Below the pieces are notes generated by a model. The model did not search any database, was not told the origin of the DNA, and worked only from the letters and a program-made list of their open reading frames with translations. From assembly GCF_900143015.1 (NCBI RefSeq), contig NZ_FSRT01000002.1, positions 310,001 through 374,000 on the forward strand: DNA of 64,000 bases, given 5' to 3'. A program made the position numbers and the translations under genes. This document shows positions 1 through 8,294 of this stretch, in pieces; position 1 is the stretch's first letter; each line of letters begins with the position of its first letter. The DNA comes from Fibrobacter sp. UWB11. Lineage in GTDB: Bacteria; Fibrobacterota; Fibrobacteria; Fibrobacterales; Fibrobacteraceae.

Positions 1-943
1 CGTAACCCATCTGGATTCCGACAATGTAGCGTTTGAATTCTTCGTTGTAGGCAGGAGTCATTTTCACGTTGACTTTTTCGCCACCGCGCATGAGCGTCAC
101 ACTGACTTCGGCTCCTTTGGAGCCATCTATCAAGCGGACAACATCTTCGTAGCGAGAAATGTGTTCGCCGTTGATTTCGAAAATAGTATCACCGCGCAAA
201 ATTCCAGCTTTTTCAGCAGCAGAGCCTTCCTTGGGCGGCAAGCGCACGATAACGCGATTGCGAGGATAGACTCCGATATCGCCAATGCCCATTTTGATAG
301 GATCGGATGTCGAATCCATAGCCGGGATTACAAGTTCTTGCGGAACAACCTTGATTGCAAGCGGTTCACCACCGCGATGCACTTCGAGCATGACATTTGC
401 GCCAAGGCTTACACCAATTTGTTCGCGAAAGTCATCCCATCCTTGCGTTTCCTTGCCATTGATTGCAGTGATTGTATCACCCGGCTGGATGCCCGCCATT
501 TCGGCAGAAGAATTCTTCGCCACAAATCCAATGATAAGGCTCTTGTTGTCGGGTTCCTGAACACCGACCATATAAAGGATAATCAATAGAACAAACGCAA
601 AAGCGATATTCACAAACGGTCCCGCAAATGCAATTGCGGCACGCGCCCCTACGGACTTGCCCAAAAAATCATCTTGCGAGGGTTGATTGCCTTCGATGCT
701 ATCGGGATTTTCACCGGCCATCGCCACATAACCGCCAAAGGGAATTGCAGAGATGCAGTATTCCGTTTCGCCTTTTTTGTAGCGGAAAAGCTTTTTGCCA
801 AAGCCAACCGAGAAGGTGTTCACCCTAACCTTGTTCCACTTGGCAACAATAAAATGGCCCAGTTCATGAATGGTCACAAGGAAGCTCAGGGCCAACAGCC
901 CCAAGACAAACATCAACAAATTGTTCAAAATACTCGACATCAT
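1..943 (-). CDS. rseP: RIP zinc metalloprotease RseP (site-2 protease), partial
   Basis: The first 314 codons are present; the 3' end lies beyond base 1. The product is an inner-membrane site-2 protease that cuts transmembrane segments such as those of anti-sigma factors. The translation from the tandem ATGs at 943/940 gives a first membrane segment with the zinc motif HELGH (residues about 26-30), the RseP-typical phrase AIPFGGYVAM, a second membrane segment near residues 95-112 and two PDZ-like domains, each with a GDTI loop (QPGDTITAINGK and LRGDTIFEINGE). Family members usually have about 440-460 residues, so roughly the last third, with the second zinc ligand, is missing. No clear ribosome binding site precedes the start. 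The gene lies downstream of celD behind a terminator hairpin, so it is probably transcribed separately. Confidence 0.93.
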   Translation of the reverse strand, partial: MMSSILNNLLMFVLGLLALSFLVTIHELGHFIVAKWNKVRVNTFSVGFGKKLFRYKKGETEYCISAIPFGGYVAMAGENPDSIEGNQPSQDDFLGKSVGARAAIAFAGPFVNIAFAFVLLIILYMVGVQEPDNKSLIIGFVAKNSSAEMAGIQPGDTITAINGKETQGWDDFREQIGVSLGANVMLEVHRGGEPLAIKVVPQELVIPAMDSTSDPIKMGIGDIGVYPRNRVIVRLPPKEGSAAEKAGILRGDTIFEINGEHISRYEDVVRLIDGSKGAEVSVTLMRGGEKVNVKMTPAYNEEFKRYIVGIQMGY

Positions 944-974
944 GTTGACAATTTAGAAATTTTGCTTTTAATAG

Positions 975-1009
975 AAAAACGGCGCCCCGACAAATAGGGG
1001 CGTCGTTTT
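975..1009 (-). terminator. Intrinsic terminator downstream of celD
   Basis: A 10-bp stem (ACGGCGCCCC with GGGGCGTCGT, 979-1006) is flanked by A-runs on the left and T-runs on the right, so it could act in both directions. It follows the celD stop. The hairpin and the 12 or so bases to its right are nearly identical to those behind celE at 3163-3215. Confidence 0.8.
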
Positions 1010-1034
1010 GCATTCTATGAATATGAGAATTTGT

Positions 1035-3047
1035 TTACTTGATGTGTTGTCCCTTCAAGTCAAAGCGTTTGCCGTTCTTTTCGACGAAGAGAGAGTGACC
1101 ATCGAAACGGAAACGCGGTTGCTGAGAGCGAACGACATTAGATTCAACAGGCACGCGGATTGCAATCGTCCCCTGCGAGCTGGAGGATTCTACGTTTGCA
1201 GAAGAGCTTAAGGAAACGCTCGGAACAGAAGAAGAGCTCACGGCGGTTTCGGAAGAACTAGACACAACTGCCGAAGACGAACTCTGCGGAGCACTCGAAG
1301 AAGAAGAAACCGTAGAAGAGCTAGAAGCCGGTACATCCTGTTTTGCAACGCCTGCGGCAGCAAATTCCGGAGCATAGCCAGCATTGATGGCTTCGATTGC
1401 ACCAGCGAGATACGCAAGCGGAGCGTTCCAGTTAATGGCAACTTCATTTGTGGCATAGCTGCAACGCTGATCGGTGTAAGCGGTAGCGGCCTGACCTGTA
1501 CGGTAATCTGCACACTTCCATTCGGCAGCAGAGCCAACGTCTTCGCCGCCCGGCTGTGGGCCACCCACGAGCATTCCCGGAATCGGGTCTTCTACATTAT
1601 CAGAAGTACTCGGACGGTGGTGCGGCATTTTCGGAGACTTGGTGCCGTAACCTGTCACAAAAGACATGTCGAGAGGATTCTTGCCGAGCAAGTAATCGAG
1701 AGCCTTGACGGCAGCCTTGTAATACTTTTGATTGCCCGTGAGGTAATAGGCATGCAACAGCCAAACACCCTGATTGGAAGCAACGGCATTGGATCCCCAT
1801 ACAAAGTCATCCTTGTCCATCACGACGCCAAAACCCGATTCGGCGCGGTTGACAAACTTATCGGCAGTACCCAAAATTTTCTGTTTTGCTTCGCTGGCAT
1901 CGCCACCAAACTGAGTTTGATGAGTTGCTTTTTCGTAAGTGGCAAGGCCCATGACATCACCCCAATACGAAACGTATTCCGAGGAGCCCGACTGCTTGTA
2001 AGAAGCATCGCCGGTCGTGATGTAGAGTTCCGTACCTGCGAGAACCTTTTCATCATTCGGATTGTCATTTTCGTAGGCGCCCGTCGAAACGTCCGACGGA
2101 TTGGCGAGATAGTTACGGCTCGGGTTCTGCTGACCCCAAGCATAAGCTTTCTTGGCAGCTTCGAGACACTTGGAAGCGTAAGTAGCATCGAACGGCTTGT
2201 AAATGCGGGAAGCCATAGCCATGACTGCGGCAAAATCAAATGTACCAGCAGTGCTCTTACCGATAACATAAAGTTCGGAGTTATCCTGAGCAGGCATTAC
2301 ATCACCCGGGAAACCGAGAGACGTGAGTTTGTGATAAACGCCGCCATCAGAAGCCTGCATGGTGAGCATCCAATCGAGATTGTACTTGATTTCGGCAAGC
2401 AAATCCGGCAAGGAGCCTTCGGCCGGGATATTCCACTTGAGCGTCTTGAAATACTGCGGGAAGTGTTCGTAGAGAGAGAGAAGCGTGTAAGTCGTGATGC
2501 CCGAGTTCACGATATAGCGACCATAGTCACCAGCATCGTACCAGCCCTTGCTCGACTGGATTGTACCCGAGGCACCGGTAGAATTGTGAAGTTTTGCTGT
2601 TGCGTTCGTGTGACCAGCGGCACGAGCCCACTTGCCTGCGTACTGTTCTTCGAGAGCCATGGAGGCACGCTGGTAGTAGAACCACTTGATGGAGGCCTTG
2701 ACTATTTCTTCGTAGGTTTGCGATTTCACAACGAGATCGGAACGGAGCACATTACCGTTCACCTTGATGCTGTACTTGCCCGCTTCGGCGAGCTTGGAGA
2801 AATCGACGAGTTGGACGTTCTGACCGCTCGCATTCCAGTAAGATGCAGCCTTCGGCGTGACAGAAAGCACTACTTGGCCAGCCGCATTAACAAAATCCAC
2901 ATTGCCGTTAGCTTCGACAAGGGCTAGTTCCTTGAAGTCGCCTGGACGGTAACCGATTTGGTTGATGTAAGCGGTCGCAGCAAAAGCCGGAACCACAACA
3001 AGCGCAGCAAGCGCAACGGACTTTATCGCATGATTTTTCACAAACAT
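1035..3047 (-). CDS. celD: Family 9 endoglucanase CelD (Cel9D-like), secreted
   Basis: This is a secreted beta-1,4-glucanase. Counted from a possible GTG at 3053, it shows a signal peptide (to about residue 25, ...VVVPAFAA), an N-terminal Ig-like CelD_N domain (about 27-110) and a GH9 barrel. The GH9 motifs are the catalytic DAGD (173-176), the His motif MPHHRPST (476-483) and NEVAINWN with the acid Glu (536-543). A Ser-rich linker follows (577-626), then a basic C-terminal domain ending in GKRFDLKGQHIK. The gene order, with a close homologue immediately upstream, matches the celE-celD locus published for F. succinogenes S85, whose CelD releases mainly glucose. The symbol rests on that match. 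The start is ambiguous: GTG 3053, ATG 3047, or GTG 3041, and only the last has a GAGG at normal spacing. Confidence 0.92.
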   Translation of the reverse strand: MFVKNHAIKSVALAALVVVPAFAATAYINQIGYRPGDFKELALVEANGNVDFVNAAGQVVLSVTPKAASYWNASGQNVQLVDFSKLAEAGKYSIKVNGNVLRSDLVVKSQTYEEIVKASIKWFYYQRASMALEEQYAGKWARAAGHTNATAKLHNSTGASGTIQSSKGWYDAGDYGRYIVNSGITTYTLLSLYEHFPQYFKTLKWNIPAEGSLPDLLAEIKYNLDWMLTMQASDGGVYHKLTSLGFPGDVMPAQDNSELYVIGKSTAGTFDFAAVMAMASRIYKPFDATYASKCLEAAKKAYAWGQQNPSRNYLANPSDVSTGAYENDNPNDEKVLAGTELYITTGDASYKQSGSSEYVSYWGDVMGLATYEKATHQTQFGGDASEAKQKILGTADKFVNRAESGFGVVMDKDDFVWGSNAVASNQGVWLLHAYYLTGNQKYYKAAVKALDYLLGKNPLDMSFVTGYGTKSPKMPHHRPSTSDNVEDPIPGMLVGGPQPGGEDVGSAAEWKCADYRTGQAATAYTDQRCSYATNEVAINWNAPLAYLAGAIEAINAGYAPEFAAAGVAKQDVPASSSSTVSSSSSAPQSSSSAVVSSSSETAVSSSSVPSVSLSSSANVESSSSQGTIAIRVPVESNVVRSQQPRFRFDGHSLFVEKNGKRFDLKGQHIK

Positions 3048-3162
3048 CCTCACTTAAAAAAGTGCAAGTATTACCCATATAATATAGAGCCGTTCAAGTA
3101 CTTTTTCCACCCGCGCAAGCATCATTTTAGAGAAAAGTGTAGCAAGTGTTTTGCAATCACAC

Positions 3163-3198
3163 ACAAAAAAACGGCGCCCCCGGAGAAAGGGGCGTCGC
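3163..3198 (-). terminator. Intrinsic terminator downstream of celE
   Basis: The stem CGGCGCCCC (3172-3180) pairs with GGGGCGTCG (3189-3197). Read on the minus strand it is followed by a run of seven T. It lies between celE and celD and suggests they are separate transcripts. It is a near copy of the hairpin after celD. Confidence 0.8.
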
Positions 3199-3247
3199 TT
3201 TGCATTCTATGAATATGGATTTTTTGAGGTTCGGTTAGGAGAATTCT

Positions 3248-5107
3248 TTAGAAACGATGACCCTTGAGGTCAAAGCGCTTGCCGCTCTTTTCGATGAACA
3301 CCTTCTGATCATCAAAACGGAGACGCGGAGCATTATCAACAGACACACGATGCCTCGATACAACCGGCTTGATGGACGATGTACCACCCTTTGCAACACC
3401 AGGAACCGCAAAAGACGGAGCAAAGCCAGCATTCAAAGCTTCAAGGGCGCCAGCAATGTAAGCAAAAGGAGCGTTCCAGTTGATAGCGACTTCGTTCGTC
3501 GCATAGCTGCAACGGTCATCGATATAAGATGTTGCAGGAACACCAGTCGTGTAATCCTTACATTCCCAAGACTTGGAGCCAATATCTTCACCACCCGGCT
3601 GCGGGCCACCCACAAGCATACCCGGAATCGGTTCCGTTATTTTATCCGCAGTACTCGGACGATGATGCGGAAGTTTCGGCGACTTTGTTCCAAAGCCTGT
3701 CAAGAAAGACATATCAAGCGGATTCTTGCCGAGCAAATAGTCAACGACTTTTTTAGCAGCTTCGTAATACTTCTGTTCGCCAGTAAGGTAGTAGGCATAA
3801 AGGAGGAACACGCCTTGGTTACCCGCCACAGCGTTGGAGCCCCAGACAAAGTCTTCGTTCGACATTACAACGCCAAAGCCACTCGAAGCGGCAAAGGCAA
3901 ATTCATTTGCATAGCTCAAAAGCATCGACTTAGCGGTTTCGGCATCGACACCAGCTTCGGTCGGGTGAGTTGCGGCACCATAAACAGCAAGGCCGTACAT
4001 TTCGGGCCATGCCGGAACAATGCTTGTCTTGTTAGCATCGATAGTCGGCTTGTACGAAGCATCTCCCGTAGAAAGGAACAATTCCATACCGGCAAAAGCC
4101 TTTTCATCGGAGAATTCGCCATCGCTATAAGAACCTGTTGCAACATCGACCGGATTGTAGAATGCAACATTCGGATTCTGGAGCGCCCAGGCATAAGCCT
4201 TCTTGGCGGCTTCAAGGCAAGTTGTTGCGTATGTGGCATCAAACGGTTTATACACACGATATGCAGCAGCCATCACACCAGCAAAATCAAGCGTTGCAGC
4301 AGTACCTTTACCGATAACATAAAGTTTATCGGTATCCTTGGCCGGCATCACATCGCCCGGGAACTGGAGAGTCGAAAGCTTGTGGTAAACCATACCGTCA
4401 GCGGCCTGCATGGTGAGCATCCAGTCAAGATTGTACTTGATTTCGGCAAGCAAATCCGGGAGAGTTCCTTCGGCCGGGATATTCCATTTGAAAGTCTTGA
4501 AATAATCCGGAAAGTGTTCGTAAAGTGAAAGGAGCGTGTATGTAGTAATGCCCGAGTTCACGATATAGCGACCATAGTCACCAGCATCGTACCAGCCCTT
4601 ACTCGATTCGATCGTACCCGAAGCACCCGTAGATTTATGGAGATTCACGGTCGCATTCGTGTGGCCTGCATCGCGTTTCCACTGGCCGGCATACGTTTCC
4701 TCCAAAGCCATGGAGGCACGCTGGTAATAGTACCACTTGAGCGAAGCCTTGGCGACATCTTCAAAAACTTTGTCTGCAACTTTCAAGTCTGAACGAAGAA
4801 CTTGGCCGCCCTGCTTAATGCTATAGACACCCGGTGTTTTCAATTCGGAAATATCTACCAGCTGCACATTCACTGCACCCGGATTCCAATAAGAAGCGGC
4901 CTTCGGAGTGACCTTGAGGACGGTCTGACCAGCGGCATCTACAATTTCGATATCGCCACTTCCTTCGGTCAAGGCAAATTCCTTCGGATCCGAAGTACGA
5001 TAACCGACTTGGTTGATGTAAGCGGTCGCGGCGGTCGCAGCCGTAGCGAGCGAAAGTACCGTCGCCGCGAGAGGGATAAACTGTTTCAAGCCAAATTTGA
5101 CCGACAT
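3248..5107 (-). CDS. celE: Family 9 endoglucanase CelE, secreted
   Basis: A 619-residue secreted GH9 cellulase, paralogous to the downstream CelD along its whole length. It has a signal peptide (LAATVLSLATAATA), a CelD_N Ig-like domain starting at AYINQVGYR, a GH9 domain with GWYDAGDYGRY, KLPHHRPST and TNEVAINWNAPFAY, and the same basic C-terminal segment (PRLRFDD...GKRFDLKGHRF). It lacks the long Ser-rich linker of CelD. An upstream in-frame start exists at 5227. ATG 5107 is preferred because AAAGGAGTG lies 4 bases before it and the signal peptide begins there. The gene corresponds to the adjacent upstream homologue of celD described in S85. A -10-like TTTATAGTG lies about 30 bases upstream. 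Confidence 0.92.
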   Translation of the reverse strand: MSVKFGLKQFIPLAATVLSLATAATAATAYINQVGYRTSDPKEFALTEGSGDIEIVDAAGQTVLKVTPKAASYWNPGAVNVQLVDISELKTPGVYSIKQGGQVLRSDLKVADKVFEDVAKASLKWYYYQRASMALEETYAGQWKRDAGHTNATVNLHKSTGASGTIESSKGWYDAGDYGRYIVNSGITTYTLLSLYEHFPDYFKTFKWNIPAEGTLPDLLAEIKYNLDWMLTMQAADGMVYHKLSTLQFPGDVMPAKDTDKLYVIGKGTAATLDFAGVMAAAYRVYKPFDATYATTCLEAAKKAYAWALQNPNVAFYNPVDVATGSYSDGEFSDEKAFAGMELFLSTGDASYKPTIDANKTSIVPAWPEMYGLAVYGAATHPTEAGVDAETAKSMLLSYANEFAFAASSGFGVVMSNEDFVWGSNAVAGNQGVFLLYAYYLTGEQKYYEAAKKVVDYLLGKNPLDMSFLTGFGTKSPKLPHHRPSTADKITEPIPGMLVGGPQPGGEDIGSKSWECKDYTTGVPATSYIDDRCSYATNEVAINWNAPFAYIAGALEALNAGFAPSFAVPGVAKGGTSSIKPVVSRHRVSVDNAPRLRFDDQKVFIEKSGKRFDLKGHRF

Positions 5108-5325
5108 AGGACACTCCTTTCCATTATTCAACACTATAAATATATCGTGAAAAACAAAAAACGCCCTTTGAATACGGCAAAAACTGGACACAGCTGTACC
5201 CAATTGTGAAAAAACGCAAACACACAACTACGCCTTCGTCGCAAATTTTGAGGCTACACCGCATTACAATTTTATTACATTTCACTTCGATTGTTAAATA
5301 CAGAAATATCATCAAGGATTTCTTT

Positions 5326-6672
5326 ATGAATATTGCAATTGTTGGAACGGGATATGTAGGGCTTGTCAGCGGTACATGCTTTGCTGAAATGGGTGTCAAT
5401 GTCACTTGCGTCGATGTAAATCAGGCAAAAATCGAATCTCTCCAGAAAGGTGAAATTCCTATATACGAACCGGGTCTCGACGAGATGGTACTTCGCAACC
5501 AGCGCGAAGGCCGCCTTAGTTTCACGACCGACCTTGCAAGCATCCTTGACGATGTAGAAATGGTCTTTAGCGCCGTGGGTACGCCCCCCGACGAAGACGG
5601 TTCCGCCGACTTGCAGTACGTTCTCGCTGTGGCACGCACGTTCGGTCAAAACATCAAGAAGTACACCGTTCTCGTGACGAAGTCAACAGTCCCGGTCGGT
5701 ACGGCAAAGAAGGTCAAGGCCGCCATCCAGGAAGAGCTTGACAAGCGCGGCGTGAACGTTCCGTTCGACGTGGCTAGCAACCCAGAATTCTTGAAGGAAG
5801 GCTCCGCCATCACGGACTTCATGAAGCCCGACCGCGTTGTCGTAGGCGTTGAAAGCGAACAGGCCAAGGAACTCATGACCCGCCTTTACCGTCCGATGAT
5901 GCTCAACAATTTCCGCGTGATTTTCACGGACATTCCGAGTGCTGAAATGATCAAGTACGCAGCAAACTCCATGCTCGCGACCCGAATCAGCTTCATGAAC
6001 GACATCGCAAACTTATGCGAACTCGTAGGCGCCGATGTAAACATGGTGAGGAAGGGCATCGGAAGCGATACCCGCATCGGCTCGAAGTTCCTCTACCCGG
6101 GCTGCGGCTACGGTGGAAGCTGCTTTCCGAAGGACGTGAAGGCCCTCATCAAGACGGCCGAAAAGAACGGCTACAAGATGGGTGTTTTGAAGGCTGTCGA
6201 AGAAGTGAACGAATACCAGAAAACGGTGCTTTTCAACAAACTTGCAAAACGTTTTGGCGGTGAAGCAAATCTCAAGGGCAAGACGATTGCCATGTGGGGA
6301 CTTGCCTTCAAGCCCGAGACCGATGACATGCGCGAAGCAACCGCACTCGTACTCATCGACAAGCTTGTAAAAGCAGGCGCCACCATCCGCGTATTTGACC
6401 CAGTCGCCATGAACGAATGTAAGCGCAGAATGGCTGCACGAAGCGATGCCGCAGCAATTGCAAACCAAATCGTGTATTGCAACGACATGTACGAAGCATT
6501 GCTCGACGCCGAAGCGCTCTTGCTTGTAACTGAATGGAAGCAGTTCCGCATGCCGAGCTTTGGCGTAATGAAGAAGTCGATGAAGAACGCGCTCATCATC
6601 GATGGTCGAAACATCTACGATGCGAAGGAACTCGCCGACGCTGGATTTGAATACAGCGCCATCGGCTGCTAA
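5326..6672 (+). CDS. ugd: UDP-glucose 6-dehydrogenase
   Basis: Oxidises UDP-glucose to UDP-glucuronate with NAD+, in the cytoplasm. The protein has 448 residues, normal for the family. It opens with the Rossmann motif AIVGTGYVGLVSG and carries STVPVGTAKKV, NPEFLKEGSAI, the catalytic Cys motif GCGYGGSCFPKD and a C-terminal UDP-binding domain (WGLAFKPETDDMREA). The ATG at 5326 was chosen over an upstream in-frame start because the Rossmann motif must sit at the N-terminus and AAGGA lies 8 bases before it. The next gene is an epimerase for the same nucleotide sugar, so the pair probably supplies uronic acid precursors for surface polysaccharide. Confidence 0.96.
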   Translation: MNIAIVGTGYVGLVSGTCFAEMGVNVTCVDVNQAKIESLQKGEIPIYEPGLDEMVLRNQREGRLSFTTDLASILDDVEMVFSAVGTPPDEDGSADLQYVLAVARTFGQNIKKYTVLVTKSTVPVGTAKKVKAAIQEELDKRGVNVPFDVASNPEFLKEGSAITDFMKPDRVVVGVESEQAKELMTRLYRPMMLNNFRVIFTDIPSAEMIKYAANSMLATRISFMNDIANLCELVGADVNMVRKGIGSDTRIGSKFLYPGCGYGGSCFPKDVKALIKTAEKNGYKMGVLKAVEEVNEYQKTVLFNKLAKRFGGEANLKGKTIAMWGLAFKPETDDMREATALVLIDKLVKAGATIRVFDPVAMNECKRRMAARSDAAAIANQIVYCNDMYEALLDAEALLLVTEWKQFRMPSFGVMKKSMKNALIIDGRNIYDAKELADAGFEYSAIGC

Positions 6673-6747
6673 GCCACATGCGTTATCCTGAACGGAACGC
6701 AGGTGCTATAATATAATTGTTAGGATTAGTTGGAAAAGGAATATATA

Positions 6748-7824
6748 ATGCTTGATAAAAATGTTGTTCTTAATGGAAAGGCTATCCTTGTCACAGGAGC
6801 CGCAGGATTCATCGGATGCAATCTTTGCAAAAAATTGCTGAACGGTTACTCCTGTTCCGAACTCGTAGGACTTGATTCCATTACCGATTACTACGACGTA
6901 AATATCAAGCATGAACGCCTCAAGGAAATCGATGACCTTGCGGCAACAACAGGCAAGAAATGGACATTCGTCAAGGCAAACCTCGCCGACAAAGCGATGA
7001 TTGATAGCCTTTTCGAAAAGTATCATTTTGCCGTTGTCGTAAACCTCGCCGCTCAAGCAGGCGTTCGCTATTCCATCACTAATCCCGATGCCTACATCCA
7101 GAGCAACCTCATCGGATTCTATAACATTCTTGAAGCCTGCAGGCACAACGAAGTCGAGCATCTCGTGTACGCCAGTTCTTCTAGCGTGTACGGCAGCAAC
7201 AAGAAGATTCCGTACTCCACAGACGACAAGGTAGACAATCCGGTATCGCTGTACGCCGCCACCAAAAAGAGCAACGAGCTCATGGCCCATGCCTACAGCA
7301 AGCTCTATAACATTCCGAGTACAGGTCTCCGCTTTTTCACCGTTTACGGCCCTGCCGGCCGCCCGGACATGGCCTACTTCGGTTTTACAAACAAACTTAA
7401 AGCCGGTAAAACAATCCAGATATTCAATTACGGCAAGTGCAAGCGCGACTTTACTTATGTCGACGATATCGTAGAAGGCATTGTTCGCGTGATGCAGCAC
7501 GCCCCTGAAAAGCAAAACGGAGAAGACGGTCTCCCGCTCCCGCCTTACAAGGTCTACAACATCGGTAACAACCATCCGGAAAACTTGCTGGACTTCGTGA
7601 CAATTCTCCAAGAAGAACTCGTCCGCGCAAAAGTTCTCCCAGCCGATTACGATTTTGAAGCTCACAAGGAACTCGTTCCCATGCAGCCCGGTGACGTTCC
7701 TGTTACCTACGCCGACACTTCTGCATTGGAAGCTGATTTCGGATTCAAGCCCGCCACTCCGCTCCGCGATGGTCTAAAAAAATTCGCAGAGTGGTATGCC
7801 AAATATTACGGAACGGCAAAGTAG
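6748..7824 (+). CDS. NAD-dependent UDP-glucuronate epimerase (SDR family)
   Basis: A 358-residue extended short-chain dehydrogenase/reductase. Visible motifs are the NAD site VTGAAGFIGCNL, the YASSSSVYG segment with the catalytic Ser/Thr, YAATKKSNE with the Tyr-x3-Lys pair, and the substrate region RFFTVYGPAGRPDMA. That last phrase is typical of UDP-glucuronate 4-epimerases (products UDP-galacturonate/UDP-glucuronate). The partner ugd, 75 bases upstream, supports this substrate. ATG 6748 is preferred over TTG 6730 because AAAAGGA lies 7 bases before it. A TATAAT at 6709-6714 could be a separate -10 element. UDP-glucose 4-epimerase is a less likely alternative. Confidence 0.9.
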   Translation: MLDKNVVLNGKAILVTGAAGFIGCNLCKKLLNGYSCSELVGLDSITDYYDVNIKHERLKEIDDLAATTGKKWTFVKANLADKAMIDSLFEKYHFAVVVNLAAQAGVRYSITNPDAYIQSNLIGFYNILEACRHNEVEHLVYASSSSVYGSNKKIPYSTDDKVDNPVSLYAATKKSNELMAHAYSKLYNIPSTGLRFFTVYGPAGRPDMAYFGFTNKLKAGKTIQIFNYGKCKRDFTYVDDIVEGIVRVMQHAPEKQNGEDGLPLPPYKVYNIGNNHPENLLDFVTILQEELVRAKVLPADYDFEAHKELVPMQPGDVPVTYADTSALEADFGFKPATPLRDGLKKFAEWYAKYYGTAK

Positions 7825-8294
7825 TTTTTCTGAAAAACGCAACTCAGACGAATTTACAGACAAATTCAGAAAACACATTACAATTGCCCAAATCGCATTT
7901 TCAAACGACATAGTTTTACATTTTCTTGTATTTCGCAAAATTGCTTTACACAAAATGTAAGAGTTCAAAAATTGTTACAAAAAAATTTTGGTCAATTCTT
8001 GCCGCGCGTGACTTTTTTACTACATTATAAGTCCGATGAAAATATCGGAATCCATCGAAGCCCACCTGAGCTCAGCCGTTGCAGCAATCTCGCAACGCAA
8101 CCAGGCGACTCTCTCTGAGTTGGTTATCAAACATCCGATTTACTTCACTGTCTTTCATCGTCTTTATCATCTTTATCGTCTGGCAAAAGCAACTGGCTTT
8201 TGCCTTTCTTTTTGTACAAACTTTAAACATATTTCGACTATAAAGTCGGAACACGGTGAGCAACGCAAAGCTCACTTACCCAAGGAGAAGCAAC
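7825..8294 (+). promoter_or_regulatory. pyrG 5' region: operator-like palindrome, promoter, leader hairpin
   Basis: This 470-base gap holds no convincing gene. A perfect palindrome TTACA-N5-TGTAA lies at 7946-7960. TTGCCG (7999-8004) and CATTAT (8023-8028), 18 bases apart, could be a sigma-70-type promoter. A GG...GC pair at 7990/8001 resembles a sigma-54 site but is one base too short. The inferred leader is very T-rich at about 8140-8180 and then forms a terminator-like hairpin. An open frame from ATG 8036 runs through the leader past the pyrG start. It has no ribosome binding site and I do not call it a gene. Confidence 0.5.
8182..8215 (+). terminator. Terminator-like hairpin in the pyrG leader (candidate attenuator)
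   Basis: The 9-bp stem GGCAAAAGC (8182-8190) and GCTTTTGCC (8196-8204), with loop AACTG, is followed by TTTCTTTTTG. It has the form of a Rho-independent terminator but stands about 80 bases before pyrG on the same strand, preceded by a T-rich stretch. Attenuation of pyrG is inference. Confidence 0.6.

Noticed and set aside
7990-8002. Sigma-54 promoter for pyrG (TTGGTCA...TTGCCG)
   Set aside because: GG and GC are 9 instead of 10 bases apart. Sigma-54 spacing is strict, so I do not count it among the regulon promoters.
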